Assembly (NCBI RefSeq): GCF_003640665.1
Contig: NZ_QQXL01000006.1
Location: 124,001-188,000 of the forward strand
Direction of reading: 5' to 3'
Origin: Galactobacter caseinivorans
Lineage (GTDB): Bacteria; Actinomycetota; Actinomycetes; Actinomycetales; Micrococcaceae
DNA length: 64,000 bases
The first letter of the stretch is position 1. Every line of letters starts with the position of its first letter. Below are positions 8,701 to 16,161 of the stretch, piece after piece. The notes beneath the pieces are model-generated. The model worked only from the letters and a program-made list of their open reading frames with translations. It was not told the origin of the DNA and searched no databases. The position numbers and the translations under genes were made by a program.

Positions 8701-9412
8701 GTCCCCCGCGCCCAAACGGCGAGCAGACCTCGGCCCAGGACGCGCCGGTCTTGATCCACCCCTTCTTCTTGCCCACCTTGAGGGGGCGCGCGGTCACCGC
8801 GAGCGGGCCGCCATAGCGCGACGGCGTGGGGTCCAGTTCCAGCTCCAGCGCCAGGGCCGCGGACTCCCGGGACTCGGTGCCACTGGCCGCGGAGAGCTGA
8901 TGGACCAGATTCTGCACGTCCACCTCCCACTGCTCCCGACGATCGGGAAGGCCAAAGCCGGAGGTCGAGTAGCCCCGACCCCTCTGGTGCTGCGCGTCCA
9001 ACAACTCCCACAGACGGGGGTCCGCGGGCTCGTCCCTCACACCCGTGGCACCCCCGGCGCGCGCCGGTGCGGGACCCGACCCGGCGTCGTCGGGCAGGGT
9101 ATTCCCGGCCGCCAGCGCCACCTTCTCGTCAATGAGAACCAGGCATACCGCGGCCGCGTGCTTGCACTGATGCGTGACCGGGCAGGAACAATTGCCAACA
9201 ATCTTGACGCCGCTGGTGCCCTCGCTGAGCTGGACCATGGTCTGGTAGTCGTGCGTGCTGAGCACCGTGGCCATCACCGTGGCTGGGCCCTCCTGTGGCG
9301 CGCGGCGGGTGATGCGGACCATGCGCACCAGGCTGCGGGCGCGCTGCAAGGTGGGGGTGCCCACGGCGCGCACCACATCCGTCACCTGGAGGCGCTCGAG
9401 CACGGGATTCAT
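5780..9412 (-). CDS. SWIM zinc-finger SNF2-family DNA-dependent ATPase
   Basis: A 1210-residue HepA/SNF2 protein. Near the N-terminus a SWIM finger is visible with Cys75, Cys77, Cys83 and His85 (CSCPVTHQCKH), a DNA- or protein-binding module. The C-terminal third is the RecA-like motor: Walker A DMGLGKT near residue 775, the DEAQ box near 875, VTGTPVEN, and the C-terminal helicase motifs VYLDGSTRDR and DRTHRIGQ beyond about 1080. Such proteins translocate on duplex DNA and remodel protein-DNA complexes, for instance stalled RNA polymerase. The middle is rich in Ala, Thr and Ser linkers. It stands alone, divergent from mmsA. The ATG at 9412 has no strong ribosome site. Confidence 0.9.
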   Translation of the reverse strand: MNPVLERLQVTDVVRAVGTPTLQRARSLVRMVRITRRAPQEGPATVMATVLSTHDYQTMVQLSEGTSGVKIVGNCSCPVTHQCKHAAAVCLVLIDEKVALAAGNTLPDDAGSGPAPARAGGATGVRDEPADPRLWELLDAQHQRGRGYSTSGFGLPDRREQWEVDVQNLVHQLSAASGTESRESAALALELELDPTPSRYGGPLAVTARPLKVGKKKGWIKTGASWAEVCSPFGRGGLDEDQRSALEAVGDALGGPSSAAMERALDHATPRIWSALTSARKTGITLLGGGALESFEVAEEPAEVAIKLDAANGAHANGSTGRGSSGVAQIHDAARNRDSARGAGVPRAHDESTVLQLGVSWQGQLYSGRDVIPLGRRAHGALVLLPGERPGQKRGVLVRLDRMLDEGLSHTLRAGRSTTIPGTGRSKLVDKLLPQLTRHVKVETQDAALRAAIPAKPTLLTRVTWQGQDAALVEFLMKYMVGAREELAAVGTASTRAPTQASTTAVAQSADASRQASAAPGTGSAASSGTEFDAARRLVRDPAAEARALAAWNPGDAAREVLTFSGGRPVAAQRVTGAPMVRLVHEVLPQLRAAGEVREVGAEPAFQRLDGDPEIRFEVGEPPAGGTDWLDLSVKITVDGEPVPLAEVLAALTLQEPVILLASGSYVDAEHPALTQLARMVEEAQGVRRGGKNASAAGTVQVAAGDLALWEMVDKLGETDAAAARWVETARALRAPERMPAVEPVGVLTELRDYQREGLNWLHYLYSQGLGGILADDMGLGKTLQVISLISLARADGSEPFLVIAPTSVVGAWQRQVATHAPHLKVRAITNTIKRRKLSLGQVAQDADIVVTSYNLLRSEAADYADLGWGGLILDEAQAIKNAASKTFQAARKIQAPFSLAVTGTPVENRIGELWPLLAVVAPGLYPTLESFTRLVITPVEKKEDQEAMLRLRRRIRPFLLRRTKALVASALPPKQEQVLQVALDKSHRHFYDALLQRERQEVLGLVEELDQNRVAVFAAITRLRMGSLHAGLVDEEYSAVESAKIAELVPRLIELAQEGHRALVFSQFTSFLKLIREAVHRAGLETVYLDGSTRDRAGVLDQFAEGDAPVFLISLKAGGVGLTLTEADYVFIMDPWWNPAVEAQAVDRTHRIGQERPVMVYRMVAEDTIEGKVMALKERKAELFDQLVGTAQSTPQALSEADLRELFAG

Positions 9413-9517
9413 GCGTCCATTCTCCCCCGCGGGCCTGACGGTTTGCGACGCCGGATCGCGTGGGTGGAGCGTGGGTCGGCGGTGGGCAGGGTGCGGTCGG
9501 TCCGCCTGAACTCAAGG

Positions 9518-9583
9518 TTTGCGCCTCAATGTGTGCGGATGCAGTCCCAACGGGGCCTGCATCCGCACAAATCGAAGCGCAAA
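9518..9583. repeat. Extended hairpin in a divergent intergenic region
   Basis: A 66-base imperfect palindrome has arms TTTGCGC...TGTGCGGATGCAG and CTGCATCCGCACA...GCGCAAA. It lies between the divergent SNF2 helicase and mmsA genes, 106 bases upstream of the helicase start and 169 upstream of mmsA. It lacks a T-tract, so it is more likely a repeat or regulatory structure than a terminator. Apart from this and the inverted repeat at 9681, the 9413-9751 gap shows nothing. Confidence 0.7.
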
Positions 9584-9680
9584 GCTCCGCAGGCCGCCCC
9601 GTGCACTACTCAACCGACACCCAGCAAATTACTTGGACACCCAACCTTTTCCCCAGCCCCACAAAGGCGGTACCGTGGTG

Positions 9681-9700
9681 GTGACCGTGACCTCGGTCAC
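9681..9700. promoter_or_regulatory. Candidate operator upstream of mmsA
   Basis: A perfect inverted repeat GTGACCG-N6-CGGTCAC lies 52-71 bases before the mmsA start. Its symmetry and position suit a dimeric repressor or activator of the valine-catabolism operon. The binding protein is unknown; the MarR-type regulator at 13556 is one candidate. Confidence 0.4.
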
Positions 9701-9751
9701 CCACGCCCGCGCTTGCCCCTTACGCACAAGCGCTGTCGAAGAAGGAGCCCC

Positions 9752-11254
9752 ATGGTTCGCCAGCTCACGCACTGGATCGACGGAGAACACGTTGACGGCA
9801 CTAGCGGTCGCGCCGCGGATGTCTTCAACCCGAGCACGGGCGAGGTCCAGGCGCAGGTTCCCCTGGCCAGCAACACCGAGGTGGAGTTCGCCATCGCCGT
9901 CGCGAAGGCCGCGCAGAAGGGCTGGGGCGCCACCAATCCCCAGCGCCGCGGCCGCATCCTGTTGCGCTTTGTGGACCTGATTAACCAGAACATGGATGAG
10001 CTCGCCACCCTGCTCTCCAACGAGCACGGCAAGACGTTTGACGACGCCAAGGGTGACATTCAGCGCGGCCTTGAGGTCGTGGAGTTTGCCGGCGGCGGCG
10101 CCCCGCATCAGCTCAAGGGCGAGTTCTCCACCGAGGTCGGCAAGGGCATCGACACGCATTCGTTGCGCCAGCCGCTGGGTGTGGTCGCGGGCATCACGCC
10201 CTTTAACTTCCCCGCCATGATCCCGCTCTGGAAGGCCGGCCCGGCCCTGGCTGCGGGCAACGCGTTCATTCTCAAGCCCTCTGAGCGCGACCCGGGCGTG
10301 CCCCTGCGCCTCGCGGAGCTCCTCAAGGAGGCCGGCCTGCCGGACGGCGTTTTCCAAGTCATCAACGGCGACAAGGAGGCCGTGGATGCGCTGGTGAATC
10401 ACCCGGACATCAAGGCCGTGGGCTTTGTTGGTTCCACGCCCATCGCGCAGTCCATTTACACGGGTGCCGCGGCCGCGGGCAAGCGTGCGCAGTGCTTTGG
10501 CGGCGCCAAGAACCACCTGGTGATCATGCCGGACGCGGACCTGGACCAGGTCACGGACGCCCTGCTTGGCGCGGCCTTTGGCTCCGCCGGCGAGCGCTGC
10601 ATGGCCATCTCCGTGGCCGTGCCGGTGGGCAAGGACACCGCGGATCGCCTGGTCGCCAAGCTCAAGGAGCGCGCCGCCAAACTCACGGTGGGCCCGTCGC
10701 TGAACCCCTCCTCAGACTTTGGCCCCGTGGTCACGCCCATGGCCAAGGCCCGCATCGAGGACCTGATCCAGCAGGGTGTCGACGCCGGCGCCGAGCTGGT
10801 CCTGGACGGTCGCGGCGTGGAGGTGCCCGGCCACGAGAATGGCTTTTACATCGGTGCCACCATCTTTGATCACGTGGGCACGGACATGCCGATCTACACC
10901 GAAGAGGTCTTTGGCCCGGTGCTTTCCGTGGTCCGCGTGGAACACTTCGACGACGCCCTCGCGGTGATTGACGGCAACCAGTACGGCAACGGCGTCTCCA
11001 TCTTCACGCGCGACGGCGCCGCGGGCCGCGAGTTCGCCACCCGCGTGGAGGTGGGCATGGTGGGCATCAACATCCCCATCCCGGTCCCCATCGCGTATTA
11101 CACGTTCGGCGGCTGGAAGGCCTCCGGATTCGGCGACCTGAACCAGCACGGCCCGGACGCGTTCCGCTTCTACACGCGCACCAAGACGGTCACCACGCGC
11201 TGGCCGGAGGGCGTCTCAGAGGGCGCATCCTTCGTCATGCCGCAGGGTTCCTGA
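9752..11254 (+). CDS. mmsA: Methylmalonate-semialdehyde dehydrogenase (CoA-acylating)
   Basis: A 500-residue aldehyde dehydrogenase of the MMSDH type. It converts (S)-methylmalonate semialdehyde plus CoA and NAD to propionyl-CoA and CO2 in valine (and thymine) breakdown. The signature PFNFPAMIPLWK, the Glu-poor motif CFGGAKNH in place of the usual ELGGK, and the catalytic Cys283 in GSAGERCMA identify the family. The ATG at 9752 follows GAAGGAG at ideal spacing; the longer open frame upstream is shadow. The stop overlaps the next ATG by one base (TGATG), so it leads a three-gene operon with HIBYL-CoA hydrolase and mmsB, the last steps of the valine pathway. Confidence 0.95.
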   Translation: MVRQLTHWIDGEHVDGTSGRAADVFNPSTGEVQAQVPLASNTEVEFAIAVAKAAQKGWGATNPQRRGRILLRFVDLINQNMDELATLLSNEHGKTFDDAKGDIQRGLEVVEFAGGGAPHQLKGEFSTEVGKGIDTHSLRQPLGVVAGITPFNFPAMIPLWKAGPALAAGNAFILKPSERDPGVPLRLAELLKEAGLPDGVFQVINGDKEAVDALVNHPDIKAVGFVGSTPIAQSIYTGAAAAGKRAQCFGGAKNHLVIMPDADLDQVTDALLGAAFGSAGERCMAISVAVPVGKDTADRLVAKLKERAAKLTVGPSLNPSSDFGPVVTPMAKARIEDLIQQGVDAGAELVLDGRGVEVPGHENGFYIGATIFDHVGTDMPIYTEEVFGPVLSVVRVEHFDDALAVIDGNQYGNGVSIFTRDGAAGREFATRVEVGMVGINIPIPVPIAYYTFGGWKASGFGDLNQHGPDAFRFYTRTKTVTTRWPEGVSEGASFVMPQGS

Positions 11255-12528
11255 TGAGCGGGGAGGCCCAGTCTGTGCCCGACGCCGCAGGGCAGGGTCC
11301 CAGCGCCGGCGCCGCCTCCCAGCGGCGCGCGGAAGGCGACGCGACGCCGTCGAACGCTGGCGGCGACGCCGCACGGCCAAAGGCGGAAGGCGATGCGGCG
11401 CCGTCGAGCAGCGGAACTGGCCGCGGCGCGGAACAGCCGTCCTCCGGAAATGGACCCCCGGTCCATTTCGAGGTGCGGGGTGCCCTGGGCCTCATCACCC
11501 TGAATCGCCCGCGCGCGGTTAATGCGCTGACGCATGAGATGGTGCTGCTGCTGTGGGCGCAGCTGGTGCGGTGGGCGCATGATCCGGCCGTGGAACGCGT
11601 CGCGATTCGCGGCGGCGGCGAGCGCGGACTGTGTGCCGGCGGCGATGTTGTCGCCATTTATCGGGACATCACGCGGGAAGATCGCACCCCGGAAACCCCG
11701 TTCGAGACCATGGGTTTTTGGCGCGACGAGTACCGACTGAACCTGCTGATTTCTCGCTATCCCAAGCCGTACATCGCGCTGATGGACGGCCTGGTGCTGG
11801 GCGGCGGGATTGGCGTGAGTGCGCACGGCAGCCACCGGGTGGTCACGGAGCGCACGCGTTCTGGGCTGCCGGAGACGCAGATCGGCTTCAGCCCGGACGT
11901 GGGCGGCACCTACTTGTTGGGGCATGCCCCCGGCGCGGCCGGTGCGCACGCGGCGTTGACCGGTGCGCATCTGGACGCCGGGGACGCGCTGTACCTGGGC
12001 CTGGCGGACTACTGCGTGCCTGCCGCCTCCCTGGAGGAGCTGCTCTCGGCGCTGGAGACCACCGCTCCCGAGCAGGCGCTGGAGGCGCTGGCCGTGCCAC
12101 ACCCCGAGTCCACGTTGCAGGCCGCAAGCGAGTGGATTGAGCCGGCCTATGCCGCGCCGCACGCGCTGGCCGTGGTCCAGGCGCTGGAGGCCTCAGATCA
12201 CCCGGATGCCGTTGCGGCAGCCGCCGTGATCCGTTCCAAATCCCCCACTTCCGTGGCCGTGGCGCTGGCCGCGGTGCGCGCCGGCGGGGACGGCGACCTG
12301 GCCCAGGCGCTGCAGCTCGAGTGGCGCGCGGGCTACCGCTTCTTGGGCGGACACGACTTTGCCGAGGGCATCCGCGCGCAGGTCGTGGACAAGGACCGCA
12401 ACCCCGCGTGGGAGCCCGCGACCCTGGAGCAGCTGGACCTCACGAAGGTCACCGATCACTACCTGGCGCCCCTGCCCAACGTGCCGCTGGACCTGAGCCC
12501 GGTGGACGTCGTGGTTCCGCCCGCCTAG
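11254..12528 (+). CDS. 3-hydroxyisobutyryl-CoA hydrolase (crotonase fold)
   Basis: A 424-residue crotonase-superfamily protein that removes CoA from 3-hydroxyisobutyryl-CoA, the step between enoyl-CoA hydration and MmsB in valine catabolism. The oxyanion motif is GLCAGGDV, and the hydrolase-specific stretch LPETQIGFSPDVGGTYLL distinguishes it from plain enoyl-CoA hydratases. The fold starts only near residue 68. Residues 1-65 form an Ala/Gly/Ser/Glu linker with repeated AEGDA-type units. A later start is not obvious, because the ATG overlaps the mmsA stop and would be translationally coupled. It is flanked by mmsA and mmsB. Confidence 0.88.
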   Translation: MSGEAQSVPDAAGQGPSAGAASQRRAEGDATPSNAGGDAARPKAEGDAAPSSSGTGRGAEQPSSGNGPPVHFEVRGALGLITLNRPRAVNALTHEMVLLLWAQLVRWAHDPAVERVAIRGGGERGLCAGGDVVAIYRDITREDRTPETPFETMGFWRDEYRLNLLISRYPKPYIALMDGLVLGGGIGVSAHGSHRVVTERTRSGLPETQIGFSPDVGGTYLLGHAPGAAGAHAALTGAHLDAGDALYLGLADYCVPAASLEELLSALETTAPEQALEALAVPHPESTLQAASEWIEPAYAAPHALAVVQALEASDHPDAVAAAAVIRSKSPTSVAVALAAVRAGGDGDLAQALQLEWRAGYRFLGGHDFAEGIRAQVVDKDRNPAWEPATLEQLDLTKVTDHYLAPLPNVPLDLSPVDVVVPPA

Positions 12529-12569
12529 TCACGCGCCACTTCACCACCCACCATCCCCGGGAGGACCCC

Positions 12570-13547
12570 ATGAGCACCACACCCACCCCCGCCACAACTC
12601 CTGCCCCCACCGCCACCACGCTGCCGCTGGATCAGACCACCGTGGCCTTTGTTGGCCTGGGCCACATGGGCGCACCCATGGCCGCCAACCTGGTACGGGC
12701 CGGCGTGCGCGTGATCGGCTTTGATCTGATGCCGGCAGCGCTCGACGCCGCTCGGGCGGCTGGCGCTGAGATCGCCGAGTCAGGCGCGGCGGCGGCTGCG
12801 CAGGCGGACATCGTGCTGACGATGCTCCCGTCCGGCCAGCACGTGCTCTCCGCCTACGCCGACGGGGCGGACGGCTCCCCCGGCCTGCTCAGCTCCGCCA
12901 AGCCAGGTTCGCTGATGTTGGACTGCTCAACTATCTCCGTCGCGGAGGCGCAGCAGGCAGCTCAGTTGGCCAACGCCGTCGGGCATCGCTCTGCAGACGC
13001 CCCCGTTTCGGGAGGCGTGGTGGGTGCGGAAGCGGGTTCGCTCGCGTTCATGGTGGGCGCCCCTGAGGACGTTTTTGCGGACGTGTATCCCATCCTGGAT
13101 GTGATGGGCGGGCGGATTGTGCACTGCGGCGCCAATGGGCTGGGGCAGGCCGCCAAAGTCTGCAACAACATGATTCTGGCGGTCAGTCAGATCGCTGTTG
13201 CGGAGGCGTTTGTGCTGGGAGAGGGCCTGGGGCTCACCCACCAGGCGCTCTTTGACGTGGCCTCCAATGCGACCGGTCAGTGCTGGGCACTCAATACCAA
13301 TTGCCCTGTGCCGGGGCCGGTGCCCACCTCCCCCGCCAATCGTGATTATCAGCCGGGCTTTGCCGGGGCGCTCATGGCCAAGGACCTTGGCCTGGCGCTC
13401 GCGGCCATTGAGCAGACGGGGACGCAGGCGGATCTGGGCCGGCATGCCGAGGAGATCTACCGCCGCTTCCGCGACGAGGACGGCGGGGCTGGAACCGATT
13501 TCAGCGGGATCATTAACGTGATTCGCGAGAAGTCGGATCACTCCTGA
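12570..13547 (+). CDS. mmsB: 3-hydroxyisobutyrate dehydrogenase
   Basis: A 325-residue beta-hydroxyacid dehydrogenase that oxidises 3-hydroxyisobutyrate to methylmalonate semialdehyde, the substrate of MmsA encoded two genes upstream. Features include the Rossmann motif VGLGHMGAPMAANL near residue 28, the substrate loop DAPVSGGVVGAEAGSL, and the catalytic Lys in GLGQAAKVCNNM. A 20-residue Thr/Pro-rich leader precedes the fold. The ATG follows GGGAGGA. It sits 41 bases after the hydrolase gene and is convergent with the MarR regulator, so it closes the operon. Confidence 0.94.
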   Translation: MSTTPTPATTPAPTATTLPLDQTTVAFVGLGHMGAPMAANLVRAGVRVIGFDLMPAALDAARAAGAEIAESGAAAAAQADIVLTMLPSGQHVLSAYADGADGSPGLLSSAKPGSLMLDCSTISVAEAQQAAQLANAVGHRSADAPVSGGVVGAEAGSLAFMVGAPEDVFADVYPILDVMGGRIVHCGANGLGQAAKVCNNMILAVSQIAVAEAFVLGEGLGLTHQALFDVASNATGQCWALNTNCPVPGPVPTSPANRDYQPGFAGALMAKDLGLALAAIEQTGTQADLGRHAEEIYRRFRDEDGGAGTDFSGIINVIREKSDHS

Positions 13548-13555
13548 GCCGCGCA

Positions 13556-14071
13556 TCAGTCCAAGGGGGCCGCGAAATCTCCGCTCTTGTGCCGGAACCG
13601 CTCCAGGATGCGATTCAGACTCGCCACATCGCGCGCGCTGAATCCCGTCTTAGCAAAGAGCTCCTCGTTGAGGGACTCGGCGGCGCCGCGGGCCAGCGTG
13701 CGCCCCTCCTCCGTGAGGACAAGCAGCACGGTGCGCCCATCCGTGGGATGCGCGGTGCGCCGCACCAGCCCATCCTTTTCCAAGCGGTCAACGGCGCTCG
13801 TCACGGAGGTCGGGTGCACCTGCAGCAGGCGGGAGGCGCGGTTCATGGGCATCTGTGTGCCGCGCGCAAAACTGAGCAGCTGCAGCATCTCAAAGCGGGC
13901 AAAGGTCAGGCCGTAGCGCTTCACGATCAGTTCGGCGCGGCCAATCAGAATCTGCTGGGCGCGCATGATGGACGTGACCGCGGCCATCGGCTCCGCCACC
14001 TCACCCCAGCCGTGACGCTCCCAGTTACGGGCGGCTTCTGCGATGGGGTCGCGTGGCAAGGGGTCCTGCAC
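13556..14071 (-). CDS. MarR-family transcriptional regulator
   Basis: A 171-residue MarR protein with a central winged helix (LTFARFEMLQLLSF, then MNRASRLLQVHPTSVTSAVDRLEKDGLVRR and the wing HPTDGRTVLLVLTEEG). MarR dimers usually repress a divergent gene and respond to small molecules, in catabolic clusters often acyl-CoA or aromatic ligands. The GTG at 14071 is chosen because GAAGGAG stands just upstream; a GTG at 14101 is possible but lacks such a site. It diverges from the acyl-CoA dehydrogenase and is convergent with mmsB, so it probably controls acyl-CoA catabolism here. Confidence 0.86.
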   Translation of the reverse strand: MQDPLPRDPIAEAARNWERHGWGEVAEPMAAVTSIMRAQQILIGRAELIVKRYGLTFARFEMLQLLSFARGTQMPMNRASRLLQVHPTSVTSAVDRLEKDGLVRRTAHPTDGRTVLLVLTEEGRTLARGAAESLNEELFAKTGFSARDVASLNRILERFRHKSGDFAAPLD

Positions 14072-14202
14072 GGGCTCTCCTTCATCTTGGGGCACACCCA
14101 CGCCCCTGACGGGCGCATCCAGGCGCTGAACAACTCTGTGGGAATCCTACATTTGCGTCACCTCAGTGCCGGTTCCATGAGATCCATGGCGGGCCGGCCT
14201 CT

Positions 14203-14268
14203 TTCCGGAAGGACCATTTCATGACCTCCAGCCAGACCCCGCTCCCGAAGGATTCCTTCCGGAAGGAC
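14203..14268 (+). promoter_or_regulatory. Duplicated TTCCGGAAGGAC motif around a start codon
   Basis: TTCCGGAAGGAC occurs at 14203-14214, where it supplies the ribosome site of the acyl-CoA dehydrogenase gene, and again at 14257-14268 inside the first codons. TTCCGGAA is a perfect 8-bp palindrome. Two such sites 54 bases apart could be a paired operator, perhaps for the divergent MarR protein, or a recent local duplication. Confidence 0.4.
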
Positions 14269-15534
14269 GGAGCCGGCCGTGCGGCCACGCATCCCGTAGG
14301 CACCGCACCCGCCAAGGGTTCCCGCCAGACCGGTGTGGCCGGCGCGGCGGATGACCCCACGAGCTGGCTCATGGCGGAGGGCAGCCGCGACCTGCTGGGG
14401 GCGGCGGAGCTGTTGCCCCCGGAGGAGTTGGAGCGCCTGATTGAGATTGACCGGGTGTTGCAAGAGACCATGGCACAGCAGTCTGTTGAGTTCTGGAACC
14501 GCGAGGAATTCCCCTTCCAGTGGCTCAAGCCGCTCGGGGACCTTGGCCTTGGCCGCGTGCAGGTGGACGGCACCTCCCGGCTTTTCAAGGGGCTGGTGTA
14601 CGCGGTGGTGGCCCGCGCGGACGTCTCTCTATGCGCGCTGGTGGGTATCCACAACGAGCTGATCGTCGGCATGATTGACCGCCTTGGCTCGGACGCGCAG
14701 CGCGCCGAGTGGCTGCCGCGCTTGGAGGTGTTCGACGCCGTGGGCTCCTTTGCCCTGACCGAGCCGGATCACGGCTCCGACGTGGCTGGCGGCGTGGCCA
14801 CCAGCGCGCGCCGCGAGGGCGATACCTGGATCCTGAACGGCGCCAAGCGCTGGATCGGCGCCGGAACCATCGCAGACGTGGTGCTGACCTGGGCGCGCGA
14901 TGAGGCGGACGGAGTGATCAAGGCCTTCCTGGTCCGCGGAGACGCCCCCGGCTTCACCGCCACCAAGATTGAGAACAAAGCCGGGCTGCGCATCATGCAG
15001 AACGCGGACCTGACGTTTGACGAGGTCCGCGTTCCGGAAAGCGACCGGCTGCCCGGATCCGATGGCTTCGACAAGGCCAACGAGCTGCTCCTTGATTCGC
15101 GGGCGTGGGTGGGCTGGCAGGCCGTGGGTCTTGGTCATGCCGTGTTGGACGACGCCCGCTCCTACGCCGCGCAGCGCGTCCAGTTTGGCAAGCCGCTGGC
15201 CAAGTTCCAGCTCATCCAGGAGCAGATCGCCCGGATTGCCGGCAACGCCACCGCGGCCATGGGCATGATGATCCAGATGGCGCGGCTGCAGGACGACGGC
15301 CGGCTCAAGATGGCCCAGGCCGCCATGGCCAAGGCCACGTGCACGCGCTTGGTCCGCGAGGCGGCGTCGCTCAACCGCGATCTGCACGGCGGCAACGGCC
15401 TGGTCACCGAGCCCGGGCACATCGCCTCCAAGCTCTGGGGCGACGCTGAGATCATCTACACCTACGAGGGCACGTACAACATCAACTCGCTGATCGTGGG
15501 CCGCGCGCTCACGGGTGTCTCGGCGTTCGTCTAG
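14221..15534 (+). CDS. Acyl-CoA dehydrogenase (glutaryl-CoA dehydrogenase-like)
   Basis: A 437-residue FAD acyl-CoA dehydrogenase. The flavin/substrate motif is FALTEPDHGSDVAGG, the second motif GAKRWIGAG, and the catalytic base Glu416 lies in YTYEGTYNINSLIVGRA. That placement and the surrounding text are typical of the glutaryl-CoA dehydrogenase / plant ACX4 branch rather than short-chain dehydrogenases. About 45 N-terminal residues are a disordered leader. In this setting it may supply the alpha,beta-dehydrogenation of a branched or short acyl-CoA feeding the valine cluster; substrate specificity cannot be settled by eye. It diverges from the MarR gene and is followed by the palindrome array. 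Confidence 0.9.
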   Translation: MTSSQTPLPKDSFRKDGAGRAATHPVGTAPAKGSRQTGVAGAADDPTSWLMAEGSRDLLGAAELLPPEELERLIEIDRVLQETMAQQSVEFWNREEFPFQWLKPLGDLGLGRVQVDGTSRLFKGLVYAVVARADVSLCALVGIHNELIVGMIDRLGSDAQRAEWLPRLEVFDAVGSFALTEPDHGSDVAGGVATSARREGDTWILNGAKRWIGAGTIADVVLTWARDEADGVIKAFLVRGDAPGFTATKIENKAGLRIMQNADLTFDEVRVPESDRLPGSDGFDKANELLLDSRAWVGWQAVGLGHAVLDDARSYAAQRVQFGKPLAKFQLIQEQIARIAGNATAAMGMMIQMARLQDDGRLKMAQAAMAKATCTRLVREAASLNRDLHGGNGLVTEPGHIASKLWGDAEIIYTYEGTYNINSLIVGRALTGVSAFV

Positions 15535-15570
15535 GCCGGGGCGGGCCTCCCGAGGGCCCTCCCACGTACG

Positions 15571-16128
15571 ACGAAGCAGGCTTATCGACGTCAAGCAGGG
15601 TTCAAGCCCGCTTCTCGTCGATAAGCCCGCTTCCGGATTCCAAGAGCCCGACGCCGCCGGGTCGCCACCCCGACCCGGCCGGCGGACGAACGGCGGACGG
15701 ACGGCGGTCGGGACGGGCGAGCCCCGGAGCCTCCCACGCACGACGAAGCGGGCTTATCGACGACAAGCAGGGTTCAAGCCCGCTTCTCGTCGATAAGCCC
15801 GCTTTCTTGCCCGACGACGCCGGGTCGCCACCCCGACCCGGCCGGCGGTCGGGTCGGCCGGCGGCCTGCGGACGAACGGACGGGAACGGGGACGACGAAG
15901 CGGGCTTATCGACATCAAGCAGGGTTCAAGCCCGCTTCTCGTCGATAAGCCCGCTTTCTTGCCCGACGACGCTTGGTCGCCACCCCGACTCGGCCGGCGG
16001 ACGGACGGCGGTCGGGTCGGGCGGCGGCCTGCGGACGAACCGGACGAACGGACGGGAACGGGAACGACGAAGCGGGCTTATCGCCGACAAGCAGGGTTCA
16101 AGCCCGCTTCTCGTCGATAAGCCCGCTT
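15571..16128. repeat. Array of four 62-bp palindromic units
   Basis: Four nearly identical 62-base units lie at 15571-15632, 15743-15804, 15895-15956 and 16067-16128, spaced 172, 152 and 172 bases apart. Each has outer arms like AGCGGGCTTATCGACGA and TCGTCGATAAGCCCGCT around an inner pair AAGCAGGG/CCCGCTT, so each can fold into a long hairpin. The spacers are also repetitive (GACGG/CGGCGG-rich). The array fills the gap between the acyl-CoA dehydrogenase (+) and the Asp23 operon (-), which converge here, so it can act as a bidirectional terminator. Open frames across it are repeat artefacts. Confidence 0.9.
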
Positions 16129-16161
16129 CCGGACCCCAAGAGCCCCTCAGGTCAGCTCAGG

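Noticed and set aside
8096-9751. The long forward frame running into mmsA from inside the SNF2 gene
   Set aside because: The part before 9752 is antisense to SNF2 and crosses the intergenic hairpin; the MmsA family N-terminus and a strong ribosome site fix the start at 9752.
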